From contig JABZYJ010000028.1 of assembly GCA_015265235.1 (NCBI GenBank), positions 1 to 17,337 on the forward strand: a DNA stretch of 17,337 bases, given 5' to 3'. This DNA is from Selenomonas sp. (GTDB lineage: Bacteria > Bacillota > Negativicutes > Selenomonadales > Selenomonadaceae). The notes beneath the pieces were generated by a model. That model was not told where the DNA came from. It saw only the letters and a program-made list of their open reading frames with translations, and searched no databases. Both the position numbers and the translations under genes were made by a program. Shown here one piece after another: positions 6,457 through 14,701 of this stretch (its first letter is position 1; each line of letters starts with the position of its first letter).

Positions 6457-8689
6457 TCCGCGCCCCCCGCCACGAGAGAACGGTTTCCCGCATCTCCGCC
6501 GTATGCAGCACGCCCTCTGCGAATCCGCGCCGTACCAGTTCCGTAGGGAGATACTCATCGTATTTGTCAAACACGGGCACCTCATCCGGATAGAGGAGCT
6601 CCATCGACGAAAAATCTGCTGCTGCCTCCTCCGCGAGAAGACGGAAAAAATCGGCAGGAGACGCCTTCATCGTAAACTGCATAAAATACGGCCGCATGGA
6701 TTCCAGTCCACGCAGGCCAAGCCGCGCGGCACAGCGGATTCGCAGAAATCGCTCCAACGCGAGGAAGGCATAGCTGCCGAGCCACGGCAGGAGTGCATAC
6801 ATCGCTCCGCCCAGCGGAATGAGTACATCCCGTGCTGCCCCTGAATGCTGTGCCGCTCTCCGCGCTCCCATGAGACGTGCTGCGGCATTTTTCAGCAGAT
6901 ACGGAGGAAGAAGATCCTCGGCGAGTACCTGCCGCATCCGATGCAGGATATGCGTATGAATGTCCCCGGGGCACTCGCCGAAATACGCGGGCACATTCCC
7001 CTTGACCATTTCACAGTAAACGTGATGCCGCTTGCGGTCCACCTCCAGTACACGCCATACATGCCCCGCGATAGCAATTTTCTCACCGACCGGCGGCGGT
7101 GTGACAATCGTTCCGATCTCTTGGGACTCACAGCGAACCGTGTACTCCTCGTTTTCCTGAAAGACACCGTAAAAGCGATAGGACTGCACGACGCGCTCCC
7201 CTGCCAGTCCGACGATCAGGCCGCCGCGCTCCGTCCGCTGGATATGCTCCTCCTGCAGGAGATGGCGCAGGAGCGTGCGATAGTCCTCCTGCGTCACGCG
7301 CGTGAAAATAGGCAGTGTGAGCACCCGTTCCGCCAGTGCGCGCGGAGAGAGCTCTCCACAGGAGGCGAGGGTGCTCATCGTCTGATGATAGAGGAGGCTG
7401 AACGGGAGACGATGAAGGCGCGGCGGCTCCACCCAGCGCTCCTCAAGATAGAGCTGGATCAGGGCTATGCCCTGCAGGAGTTTCCACGGGATCGTCGCAG
7501 GCAGGAGAGCGCGTGCATCGGGCACATCCTCGCGCACGACAAAGTGCATCTCCTGCGGCTGCCCGCGCCGCCCCGTTCGTCCCATGCGCTGGAGGAAGGA
7601 CGACACCGTCCACGGCGCATCGATCTGAAACGCGCGCTCCAGTCTGCCGATGTCGATGCCGAGCTCAAGCGTCGCCGTCGTGCACGTCGTGAGACAGCTC
7701 TCCTCATCCTTCATGCGTGCCTCTGCCGTCTCCCGAAAAGCAGCCGAGAGATTGCCATGGTGGATGAGGAACCGATCCGGCTCATGCCTTCGCTCACAGT
7801 AAGAGCGCAGAGTATTCGTCACGGCCTCGCACTCCTCGCGCGAATTGACAAAGACGAGACATTTTTTCCCGCGCGTATGCTCAAAGATATAGGCAATCCC
7901 CGGATCCGCCCCCTCCGGAGCCATATCGGTCGGTGTATCCGGTGCGGTGGGCAGATCAATATCCGTACGGCCTTCTCCCGCCTGCGTGTCCTGTACGTAG
8001 AAATGCTCCATGGAAAGCCGCCATCGGCTCCCCTTCGCCGCGATCTCCGGCACCAGTGTCCCACGCCCCGTCCCCGCTGCAAGGAGAGCCCCCGTCTCTG
8101 CGGGCGTGCCGATGGTTGCCGACAGCCCGATGCGGCGCGGCTGCACACCGGCGATCCGCGAGAGACGTTCGATCAGGCAGAGCGTCTGCCCGCCGCGATC
8201 CCCGCGCAGGAGAGAATGTACCTCGTCGATCACGACGAAGCGCAGATCGCCAAAGAGCTTTGGAATCGCCGCATGCCGATGCAGGAGGAGCGCCTCAAGT
8301 GACTCGGGCGTGATCTGCAAAATGCCCGACGGGTGCTTCATCAGCCGCGCCTTGTGCATCTGGCCGACATCACCGTGCCAATGCCACACGGGGATACCCG
8401 CCGTCGCGCAGAGCGGCGTCAGCCGCTCAAATTGGTCATTGATGAGTGCCTTCAACGGGCCAATGTAGATGCAGCCGACGGAGCTGGGAGGGCTCTCCAG
8501 CAGCAGGGTGATGATGGGAAAGAACGCCGCCTCCGTTTTCCCCGACGCCGTGGAGGAAGTGAGGAGGACGTGCTCCTCCGACCCAAAGATCGCCTCGCCT
8601 GCCGCGACCTGAACCCCGCGCAGACTGCGCCAATCCTGCCCGTAGATGTATTCACGGACACAGGGCGCATAGCGGTCAAACACGTTCAT
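6434..8689 (-). CDS. sngC: DEAD/DEAH-box (Lhr-like) helicase, Shango SngC-like
   Basis: A 751-aa superfamily 2 helicase, third gene of a TerB/ATPase/helicase operon. Motif I is STASGKT (46-52), motif II DEVH (155-158), motif III SAT (190-192), motif V TATLELGIDIG (338-348) and motif VI QRMGRTGRRG (367-376). The two RecA-like domains cover about 20-390. The rest is a long helicase-accessory and C-terminal region (about 391-751) of the Lhr type that I cannot subdivide with confidence. The ATG overlaps the ATPase stop as ATGA (8686-8689), so the two are translationally coupled. It probably translocates on DNA for a complex with the other two subunits. The last codons hold the tRNA-Leu promoter. 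The symbol rests on architecture, not on a search. Confidence 0.85.
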   Translation of the reverse strand: MNVFDRYAPCVREYIYGQDWRSLRGVQVAAGEAIFGSEEHVLLTSSTASGKTEAAFFPIITLLLESPPSSVGCIYIGPLKALINDQFERLTPLCATAGIPVWHWHGDVGQMHKARLMKHPSGILQITPESLEALLLHRHAAIPKLFGDLRFVVIDEVHSLLRGDRGGQTLCLIERLSRIAGVQPRRIGLSATIGTPAETGALLAAGTGRGTLVPEIAAKGSRWRLSMEHFYVQDTQAGEGRTDIDLPTAPDTPTDMAPEGADPGIAYIFEHTRGKKCLVFVNSREECEAVTNTLRSYCERRHEPDRFLIHHGNLSAAFRETAEARMKDEESCLTTCTTATLELGIDIGRLERAFQIDAPWTVSSFLQRMGRTGRRGQPQEMHFVVREDVPDARALLPATIPWKLLQGIALIQLYLEERWVEPPRLHRLPFSLLYHQTMSTLASCGELSPRALAERVLTLPIFTRVTQEDYRTLLRHLLQEEHIQRTERGGLIVGLAGERVVQSYRFYGVFQENEEYTVRCESQEIGTIVTPPPVGEKIAIAGHVWRVLEVDRKRHHVYCEMVKGNVPAYFGECPGDIHTHILHRMRQVLAEDLLPPYLLKNAAARLMGARRAAQHSGAARDVLIPLGGAMYALLPWLGSYAFLALERFLRIRCAARLGLRGLESMRPYFMQFTMKASPADFFRLLAEEAAADFSSMELLYPDEVPVFDKYDEYLPTELVRRGFAEGVLHTAEMRETVLSWRGARIDSIARA

Positions 8690-10011
8690 AGATCAAACTC
8701 CGCAAACTGCGCGCTGACCTCCGCCCCCTCCACCGCATTGGCGGCATAGGAAAAGTTCTCTGACAGGAGCAAATCTGCCATCTTGAGCGTCGGTGTCTGA
8801 TAGATGATATCCAGTGCCTGAATAAAGTCACGAATCACCTCACGCGGCGTAATGTGGTCATCCGCGCCGATGCGCCCGAACTCGATGCGGATAAAATCCG
8901 CCAGATCCTCCTGTGTGACGGTCGTCTCGTATCCGTACAGCTCCGCATGGATGCCTGACAGCTTTTCCACCAGCACCAGCATCTCCTCGTGGGTCAGGGG
9001 CGACAGCTTGATGACGGGCGAGAGCAGATCACGATGCTCTCCTGCAAAGCGCCCCTCGGCGAGGCGTGAGCGCAGCGCCTCATAGCTGTATACGCCGCGG
9101 CGCGTATCCTCCATGCAGGCAGGCGTGCCGCAGAGAACCATCCCGAGATACTTGGCGCGTCCCTGCATGGCGTCGTTATACATCGTGAGGATCTTCTCAT
9201 AGTTGTACTGGCGCGTAATCGCATGGGGAATCTTGTAGATATTGACCAGCTCATCGATAAAGATGAGCATCCCCGCATAGCCCGCCTGCCGCAAAAATGC
9301 AGCGAACAGCTTCAGATACTCATACCAGTCATCATCCGTGATGATGATATTCACGCCGAGCGCATGACGCGCCTCCGTCTTGGTCGTATACTCCCCGCGG
9401 AACCATCGTGCCACCTGCGCACGCAGCGCATCGTCACCGTCGCGGTAGGCATGGTAGTAGAGCGTCAGAAGACGCGTAAAGTCAAAGCCGTGGACAAGGT
9501 CATTCAGCCCGTAAATCATCGCAGCAATACGCCGCTCCACCGCCGCCGAAAAGTCCGCACGGTCCGGCGGCGTTTCCTCCGCCGTCTCCTGCTGCACACG
9601 GCTGATCCAGCGATCGAGAATGAGGGTGAGTGCGCCCCCCTCGGGCGTCGTCTTGGTCGCCATATTGCGGATCAGCTCACGATAGGTTGCGAGCCCCTGC
9701 CCACGCGTCCCCTGAAGCCGGCGCTCCGGAGAGAGATCGGCATCCACAACGACGAAATTCTTCGCCATCACATAGCTGCGCAGGGTCTGAAGGAGGAAAC
9801 TCTTGCCGCTCCCATAGCGCCCCATAATAAATCGAAAGGATGCGCCGCCCTCTGCAATCATATCCACATCCGACAGGAGCGCCTCGATCTCACGCCGACG
9901 CCCCACCGTGATATAGGGAAGCCCGACACGCGGCACAACGCCCCCCTTGAGCGCATTGATGAGCGTCTGCGCGATACGGCGTGGAACCTTCCGCTGTTCA
10001 TTCGATGCCAT
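8686..10011 (-). CDS. sngB: P-loop ATPase of the BrxC/BrxD-like (DUF2791) group, Shango SngB-like
   Basis: A 441-aa ATPase. The ATG at 10011 has GGAGG 7 nt upstream and lies inside the 3' end of the TerB gene, overlapping it by 14 nt. Walker A is GRYGSGKS (64-71) and Walker B is MLIFIDE (248-254). A sensor-like LCGTP stands at 293-297. The N-terminal PRVGLPYITVGRRREIEALL segment is typical of the ATP-binding proteins named BREX system ATP-binding (BrxC/BrxD). No other BREX gene is present, so this is not BREX. In the TerB-helicase context it is more likely the motor or switch ATPase of a Shango-type defence complex. The gene is tightly coupled to its neighbours on both sides. Confidence 0.85.
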   Translation of the reverse strand: MASNEQRKVPRRIAQTLINALKGGVVPRVGLPYITVGRRREIEALLSDVDMIAEGGASFRFIMGRYGSGKSFLLQTLRSYVMAKNFVVVDADLSPERRLQGTRGQGLATYRELIRNMATKTTPEGGALTLILDRWISRVQQETAEETPPDRADFSAAVERRIAAMIYGLNDLVHGFDFTRLLTLYYHAYRDGDDALRAQVARWFRGEYTTKTEARHALGVNIIITDDDWYEYLKLFAAFLRQAGYAGMLIFIDELVNIYKIPHAITRQYNYEKILTMYNDAMQGRAKYLGMVLCGTPACMEDTRRGVYSYEALRSRLAEGRFAGEHRDLLSPVIKLSPLTHEEMLVLVEKLSGIHAELYGYETTVTQEDLADFIRIEFGRIGADDHITPREVIRDFIQALDIIYQTPTLKMADLLLSENFSYAANAVEGAEVSAQFAEFDL

Positions 10012-11533
10012 GACTGTACCTCCCTGCCAATTCCTCCCGATAGTCCTCCACAACGGCAGGCGGCTCGCCCTCTATCACCGTATCGGAAAAATCCTCATAC
10101 AGCTTCTCGTTGATGCCGTCCACGAGCACGGAGAGGATCTGTCCCTCCGCACGCACCCAGTCCAGCGCCCCACCAGTGAGGAGCGTACAGAGGAGCCGCT
10201 TCTCCGCCTGTGTCAGTCCGTGATCGGTGGACGGTGTATCCTGCTGCTGCGGATTCGTATATGGCGCTGTCGCTGCATTCTGCGCTGTAGGAGGGGGCGG
10301 AGACTGCTCCGGCATAGGAGGTGATATATCCTCCCCTGTGACGGGGAGCAATTCATCATCCTCATCCACAATCAGGCGCTCCTCGGTGACAGCGGCATCG
10401 GCGCGAATGCGGTCAAGCTGCCTGAAATCCAAATGAACGCGGCGTGCCTCGATCTCGCGCTGCGCCGCGAAAAATTCTGCCGTCTCCTCACGGATGATCT
10501 TCCACTGCCATTTGAGAAGCTGCGGCAGACGAATCTCCGTGAACCCATAGTGCTCACGCAGCTGCGTATCCACCCCACGCAGGAGCCCACCGATACGCTG
10601 CGCCGCACCATCGGTACGCTCATAGGCACGCAGCTGCCATGCGCCGCCGGTGCACTCATACTGCCGCAACGGATGCACAGCATAGATGCGATCCTCCTCC
10701 GCGCGCGGCGGATGGAACACGGCCGACGCAAAGAGATCCACCGACCTCGTACAGGAACGTGCGATACAGTCCGAAAAGAAATCGCAGATGCGATGCTTCT
10801 CGTAGTATTCTTTGACACGCGCAAGAACGCGGAGAACGATGGCATCTGCTTCCGCCGTATGTGCACGATAGAGTTTAGAGCGCTCCAAACGATACGAGGA
10901 AAGCGTACAGACTGCCGCCATGATCTCCTCTGGCGTATGCTCCTCTTGATGCAGCATCACATAGACAGCATCATCCTGTCTGCGCTGCTGGACTGCCCCA
11001 TCATGCTCCTCCAACAGCGCAGGGCTGAGCCCGTAGTAAATGATGAGTGCACGCTCCCAATCCTTGAGGTAGCGCAGAATCTGCGGATCCAGAGCGCCAT
11101 AGGCATGACCGAAGGAATGCAGGCGCTCATAGGCGTCCATCGGCGATGTGCAGCCAACGAGGGCCAAAAGTTCATAGACGTAGAGCGCCGCGTAGGACAT
11201 CCCCCGCCGCTCCACCTCCCCGCGCCGCACCTTCGTCCGCCAAGTAAAATACCCACGCAGCTCGGGATCGGTGAGCGAATCATACGTCGGGAAATACTGA
11301 TTGACCGTCCCCCGATAGTCATAGTCGTCCTCATAGTTCGCCATGAGACGTGCCTGCTTGAGAAAAAGCTCGGAGCGGGACTGCCAGAAGTTCGTCGAGG
11401 TTTTGACGAGAGAGCGCATGGCACGGAGCAGCTTCGGCGTTTTCTCCGCCGGCGGCTGCGGCGGGATCGCCTCATCTCCATAGAGATTCCGCCCCGTACG
11501 CCTGCCGTCTGCAAGCCTCCACTCCCATACCAT
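9998..11533 (-). CDS. sngA: TerB-N/TerB-C domain protein, Shango SngA-like
   Basis: A 511-aa soluble protein and first gene of the operon. The ATG has AGGAGG 7 nt upstream (complement of 11541-11546). The TerB-N-like region (about 60-260) includes YFTWRTKVRRGEVER (95-109) followed by YVYELLALVG. The TerB-C-like region is split: RRVHLDFRQLDRIRADA (364-380) with EERLIVDED, then a Pro/Gln/Thr-rich low-complexity linker (about 396-437), then the C-terminal part with ILSVLVDGINEKLYEDFSDT and VVEDYREEL. I see no clear central TerB acidic metal site. Such proteins were described next to ATPases and SF2 helicases as predicted DNA-processing systems, and TerB is the hallmark subunit of Shango. It does not imply tellurite resistance. 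Its role as sensor or scaffold is inference. Confidence 0.82.
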   Translation of the reverse strand: MVWEWRLADGRRTGRNLYGDEAIPPQPPAEKTPKLLRAMRSLVKTSTNFWQSRSELFLKQARLMANYEDDYDYRGTVNQYFPTYDSLTDPELRGYFTWRTKVRRGEVERRGMSYAALYVYELLALVGCTSPMDAYERLHSFGHAYGALDPQILRYLKDWERALIIYYGLSPALLEEHDGAVQQRRQDDAVYVMLHQEEHTPEEIMAAVCTLSSYRLERSKLYRAHTAEADAIVLRVLARVKEYYEKHRICDFFSDCIARSCTRSVDLFASAVFHPPRAEEDRIYAVHPLRQYECTGGAWQLRAYERTDGAAQRIGGLLRGVDTQLREHYGFTEIRLPQLLKWQWKIIREETAEFFAAQREIEARRVHLDFRQLDRIRADAAVTEERLIVDEDDELLPVTGEDISPPMPEQSPPPPTAQNAATAPYTNPQQQDTPSTDHGLTQAEKRLLCTLLTGGALDWVRAEGQILSVLVDGINEKLYEDFSDTVIEGEPPAVVEDYREELAGRYSHGIE

Positions 11534-11575
11534 ATTGCGCCCTCCTCTCGTTCATGCGTTCGAATCTATCCTTTT

Positions 11576-11603
11576 ATTGTACTACGAATTAGCGAAAAGG
11601 CAA
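11576..11603 (-). promoter_or_regulatory. Promoter of the Shango-like operon
   Basis: Minus-strand TTGCCT (complement of 11598-11603), a 16-bp spacer and TACAAT (complement of 11576-11581), about 30 nt before the ribosome binding site of the TerB gene. It lies just downstream of an intrinsic terminator, so the operon is insulated from the ABC genes. Confidence 0.6.
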
Positions 11604-11612
11604 GAATTGTAC

Positions 11613-11651
11613 GCAAAGAAAATACGCCTCCCGCCGGGCAGCGGAAGACGC
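11613..11651 (-). terminator. Intrinsic terminator upstream of the Shango-like operon
   Basis: Arms 11624-11634 and 11641-11651 pair over 11 positions on the minus-strand RNA, three of them G-U wobbles; the plus-strand version has mismatches, so it is built for minus-strand transcription. ATTTTCTTTG follows. There is no annotated gene directly upstream, which suggests an unannotated transcript or a long 3' UTR of the ABC operon. Confidence 0.65.
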
Positions 11652-11900
11652 TTTTCGATAGAGAGAAAGAAATGTAGGGAATGTATGTGAACCCTACGGA
11701 AGGGAAGACCGCAGGAGATTCACCAAAATCGGTTGTAAGCGTTCCGTTCAGCATGCTCTGCGTCGCTCTCTCGCTTACAGTGATTACTATAACGGAGCGA
11801 TTTTAAAACGCCTTGTGAAGCGCGTTAGGTTTTAATTAAGAACTATCGTTTGCCTATTGTTTTACGCGCTGAGACCGGGATTTCGCGCCAAAGCAGGATC

Positions 11901-11936
11901 AAAAATCAACGATAATTCGGCTGTACCGACTTTATC
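11901..11936 (-). terminator. Probable terminator of the ABC operon
   Basis: On the minus strand GATAA..TCGG, loop TACAG, CCGA.TTATC (11911-11936) forms a two-part hairpin followed by GTTG and five Ts. It overlaps the dispersed repeat copy d, which begins at the stop codon of the ATPase gene. Confidence 0.5.
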
Positions 11937-11949
11937 CGTGCTTCCCTAG
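11931..11949 (-). repeat. Dispersed 3'-end repeat, copy d
   Basis: Plus strand TTTATCCGTGCTTCCCTAG. On the minus strand it begins with the TAG stop of the ABC ATPase gene. It differs from the consensus at one core base and the last base. Confidence 0.65.
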
Positions 11950-12740
11950 CTCAGCAGGAGGCTGTCGCTCGCCAGCTCGCTGCCCGCCGCCTGTTCAAAC
12001 ATGGAGAGCAGGTCGCGCGTGGTCAGTCCCTCCTTTTTCTCCTGTGGCACATCGAAGAGAATGCGTCCCTCATGCAGCATGATGAGGCGATTGCCATAGC
12101 GCAGCGCATCCTTCATATTGTGCGTAATCATCAGCGTCGTCAGCTGATCCTCCGCGACGATCTGCTGCGTCAGTTCCAGCACCTTCGCCGCCGTCTTCGG
12201 ATCAAGGGCTGCCGTATGCTCATCGAGGAGGAGCAAATTCGGCTTGACAAGCGTCGCCATGAGAAGTGTCAGTGCCTGCCGCTGTCCGCCCGAGAGAAGC
12301 CCGACACGCGAGGAAAGGCGATCCTCCAGACCGAGTTTCAGACGCGCGAGCTTCTCACGGAACACATCGCGCATCTCACTCGTCGAGCCCCATTTGAGCG
12401 TCGGCGTCTGGCCGCGCCGCGCCGCGATGGCGAGATTTTCCTCGATCATCATGCGTGCCGCCGTCCCCATCATCGGATCTTGGAAAACGCGTCCGATGAA
12501 CTTTGCACGGCGGTGCTCCGGCCACTTCGTAATGTCCTCGCCCGCAATGTAGATCTTCCCCGCATCGACCGAAATCGCCCCCGCGATAGCGTTCATCAGC
12601 GTGGACTTGCCCGCGCCGTTGCCGCCGATCACGGTGACGAAATCACCGGGGCGAAGGTGAAGACTGATGCCCGAGAGCGCCTTTTTCTCCGTAATCGTCC
12701 CGGGGTTAAATGTTTTCTTGATATCCTCGATCTGCAGCAT
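11946..12740 (-). CDS. ABC transporter ATP-binding protein (COG1101 type)
   Basis: A 264-aa cytoplasmic ATPase of an uptake ABC system. Walker A is GGNGAGKST (39-47), the Q-loop Gln87 lies in VFQDP, the signature LSGGQRQ is at 149-155, Walker B LLLLDE at 169-174 and the H-loop His207 in MITHNMKDAL. The ATG at 12740 shares its A with the permease TGA stop and has an AGGGGG site 7 nt upstream; a GTG at 12743 is the alternative. The GNGAGKST and MKDALRYGNRLIMLHEG features match ATPases that go with TrpX-like binding proteins. It powers import with the permease encoded upstream. Confidence 0.93.
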   Translation of the reverse strand: MLQIEDIKKTFNPGTITEKKALSGISLHLRPGDFVTVIGGNGAGKSTLMNAIAGAISVDAGKIYIAGEDITKWPEHRRAKFIGRVFQDPMMGTAARMMIEENLAIAARRGQTPTLKWGSTSEMRDVFREKLARLKLGLEDRLSSRVGLLSGGQRQALTLLMATLVKPNLLLLDEHTAALDPKTAAKVLELTQQIVAEDQLTTLMITHNMKDALRYGNRLIMLHEGRILFDVPQEKKEGLTTRDLLSMFEQAAGSELASDSLLLS

Positions 12741-13621
12741 CACTCTGCCCCCTTCCGCATCGCATGGTACTTCTCCTGAATAAGCGGGAGCGAGAGTGCA
12801 ATCGCCACGAGGATCGCCGTAAAGAGCTTGAGGTCATTCGGCTGCATGCCGAGCTGGAGCACGATCGCGATGACGGCGCGATAGACGACCGAGCCGAGCA
12901 CCACGGAGATCAGCCAGTTCTTAAAGCTGCGCGTGCCAAAGAGCACCTCACCGATGATGACGGAGGCAAGTCCGATGACGATTGTCCCCGTCCCCATGCC
13001 GACATCGGCGAAGCCGTTGCTCTGTGCGACAAGGGCGCCGCAGACCGCGACCATCCCGTTCGAGAGGAGCAGTCCGAGGACGATCATCACATCCGTGTTC
13101 ACACCGTTTGCGCGGATCATGTGCGGGTTCGCGCCCGTTGCGCGAATCGCCGTCCCGAGCTCCGTGCCGAAGAACCAGTACGTCAGCAGGATGGCAAGAA
13201 CAACAACGACCGTCCCGATGAGGAGGATATTGGTCGAGGCATCCAGCCCCCAGATGTTCCACTGGGTAAACAGCGTCTCACGCTGCAGGAGCGGCAGATT
13301 CGCCTTTCCCATGACGTGCAGGTTGATGGAGTACAGCCCGATCATCGTCAAAATACCGGCGAGCAGCGCGGGAATCTTGAGTTTCGTACAGAAAAATCCC
13401 GTCACGATCCCGGAGACGCACCCTGCCATGCAGGCGGCAAAGATCGCCGTGATCGGCGCATAGCCCGCCATCAGCATCGAGGCGGCGACTGCCGCACCGA
13501 GCGGGAAGCTGCCCTCCACGGTCAGATCGGCAATATCCAGTACGCGATAGGTCAGATAGACGCCCAGCGCATAGAGTCCCCAAAGGACACCCTGCGCAGC
13601 CGTCGCTACAACGAGATCCAT
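12740..13621 (-). CDS. ABC transporter permease (BPD_transp_2 type)
   Basis: A 293-aa inner-membrane protein with about eight or nine hydrophobic segments. The N-terminus GVLWGLYALGVYLTYRVLDI and the segment DLTVEGSFPLGAA are typical of the permeases of TrpX-like systems in the branched-chain/ribose permease superfamily. The ATG has GGGAG 7 nt upstream. The EAA-like coupling region is around GTAIRATGANPHMIRANGVN (156-175). It ends in a basic tail (QEKYHAMRKGAE). It is separated from the second binding-protein gene by 69 nt that contain an intrinsic terminator, so it is probably made in smaller amount than the binding proteins. It overlaps the ATPase start. Confidence 0.93.
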   Translation of the reverse strand: MDLVVATAAQGVLWGLYALGVYLTYRVLDIADLTVEGSFPLGAAVAASMLMAGYAPITAIFAACMAGCVSGIVTGFFCTKLKIPALLAGILTMIGLYSINLHVMGKANLPLLQRETLFTQWNIWGLDASTNILLIGTVVVVLAILLTYWFFGTELGTAIRATGANPHMIRANGVNTDVMIVLGLLLSNGMVAVCGALVAQSNGFADVGMGTGTIVIGLASVIIGEVLFGTRSFKNWLISVVLGSVVYRAVIAIVLQLGMQPNDLKLFTAILVAIALSLPLIQEKYHAMRKGAE

Positions 13622-13642
13622 AATGTCACTCCCAAACTCCGT

Positions 13643-13670
13643 AAAAAAGCGGACACCGTGCGTGCCCGCT
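13643..13670 (-). terminator. Intra-operon terminator between binding protein and permease
   Basis: On the minus strand AGCGGGCAC, loop GCACG and GTGTCCGCT form a 9-bp stem (one G-U pair) followed by six Ts (complement of 13643-13648). It lies wholly between the SBP2 stop (13691) and the permease ribosome binding site. Partial read-through would set the ratio of binding protein to membrane parts. Confidence 0.85.
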
Positions 13671-13690
13671 CTCTTTGTGTCGATTGCTTG

Positions 13691-14677
13691 TTACTCGACG
13701 ATGGTCGCACCGTTTAACACATCCGCAGGAATCGTCAGCCCGATCTTCTCTGCATTCTTCTTGTTGATGACCACTGTGAGGTCATGCGCCGTCTCGATCG
13801 GCATCGTGGCCGGCTTCTTTCCTTCAAAGATGTCCGCCGCCATATTGCCCGTCTGTACGCCGAGCTTGTAGTAGTCGATGCCCTTCGTCGCAAGCGCACC
13901 TGCCGTAACACCGCCGACATAGCCGCAGATCACGCCCTTGCCCGCAGGATCCGTAATGCTCGTGAGGGTCGGAATCGCCGACGCGATCACGTTATCCGTC
14001 GGCTCATAGAACACATCCACGTCGTTCACCATGCTCTGTGCTGCCTGCTGGATGTCGTTGACCGTCGAGATCGTCGCCGTACGCACCGTCAGTCCCTTGG
14101 ATTGTGCATACTCCGTCATTGCCTTGACCTGAATCTCCGAATTGATCTCACTCGACGAGTAGATCGTGCCGATAGTCTTGGCATTCGGATAGAGCTGCAT
14201 CAGGAGGTCAATCTGCTCAGCGATGGGCGCGAGATCGCTCGTCCCCGTCACGTTGCCGCCCGGAGCATCATTCGATGCGACGACCTTCGCACTCACGTAG
14301 TCCGTCACAGCCGTACCGACGATGGGGATATCCTTCGTCGCATTCGCGGCAGATTGTACTGCCGGTGTTGCAATCGCGCAGATCAGGTCAACCTTGTCAC
14401 TGATAAAGCGCTGAACGATATTCTGGAGGTTGGACTGATCCGCCTGCGCATTCTGGCGATCAATCGTGAGGTTCTTCCCCTCCTCATAGCCGCGTTCCTT
14501 CAGCCCGTCAACAAACCCGCGGTTTGCGTCGTCAAGCGAGCTGTGCTCCACAAGCTGAACAATCCCGACCTTGTAGGTCTTTTCCCCCTGCTGCGCCTGC
14601 TGTCCGCAGCCCGCCGCCACAAGTCCGAGTGCCGTCAGTCCAAGAGCGGCACATTTCATCCAATTATTCATCCGCAT
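13691..14677 (-). CDS. TrpX-like ABC substrate-binding lipoprotein, second copy
   Basis: A 328-aa lipoprotein of the ABC_sub_bind family (COG2984). The signal peptide ends in the lipobox LVAAGC, so it should be anchored to the membrane after cleavage before Cys. Family hallmarks include VGIVQLVEHSSLDDANRGF, a GYEEGKNL segment, LICAIATPA, IPIVGTAVTDYV, PGGNVTGTSD and GIDYYKLGVQTG. I chose the ATG at 14677 because its context (GGGACGTTG before ATGCGGATGAA) mirrors the first copy; an ATG at 14698 would add seven residues. It is a tandem paralogue of the next gene upstream. Family members bind tryptophan or related amino acids in streptococci; the ligand here is unknown. Confidence 0.92.
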   Translation of the reverse strand: MRMNNWMKCAALGLTALGLVAAGCGQQAQQGEKTYKVGIVQLVEHSSLDDANRGFVDGLKERGYEEGKNLTIDRQNAQADQSNLQNIVQRFISDKVDLICAIATPAVQSAANATKDIPIVGTAVTDYVSAKVVASNDAPGGNVTGTSDLAPIAEQIDLLMQLYPNAKTIGTIYSSSEINSEIQVKAMTEYAQSKGLTVRTATISTVNDIQQAAQSMVNDVDVFYEPTDNVIASAIPTLTSITDPAGKGVICGYVGGVTAGALATKGIDYYKLGVQTGNMAADIFEGKKPATMPIETAHDLTVVINKKNAEKIGLTIPADVLNGATIVE

Positions 14678-14701
14678 CAACGTCCCATCATCATCCATTC
14701 A

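Larger units (their letters stand above)
11534..11945. other. Intergenic stretch of 412 bases between the ABC and Shango-like operons
   Basis: AT-richer than its surroundings. Reading on the minus strand from the ABC ATPase stop it holds: a dispersed repeat with a terminator-like hairpin (11901-11949), an inverted repeat TTAAAAC/GTTTTAA (11803-11835), an inverted repeat GTAAGCG/CGCTTAC (11735-11778) around AGCATGCT, a GTAGGG/CCCTAC stem (11674-11697), an intrinsic terminator (11613-11651) and the promoter of the TerB gene (11576-11603). A 62-codon frame (11566-11754) is present but has no good start signal and runs through the terminator, so I do not call it. The hairpins ending at a terminator could be a small structured RNA. 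Confidence 0.6.

Noticed and set aside
6845..8302. 485-codon plus-strand open frame opposite the helicase gene
   Set aside because: Antisense to clear helicase motifs; the composition is typical of a shadow frame.
8686..10011. BREX system
   Set aside because: Only the ATP-binding protein resembles BrxC/BrxD. There is no BrxA/B, PglX methylase, PglZ or BrxL in the window, and the neighbours fit Shango instead.
9998..11533. Tellurite resistance operon
   Set aside because: There is no TerC, TerD, TerE or TerZ gene; TerB-N/TerB-C domains are shared with DNA-processing systems.
11566..11754. 62-codon minus-strand frame in the intergenic stretch
   Set aside because: Weak start context, runs through an intrinsic terminator and into the promoter of the next operon.
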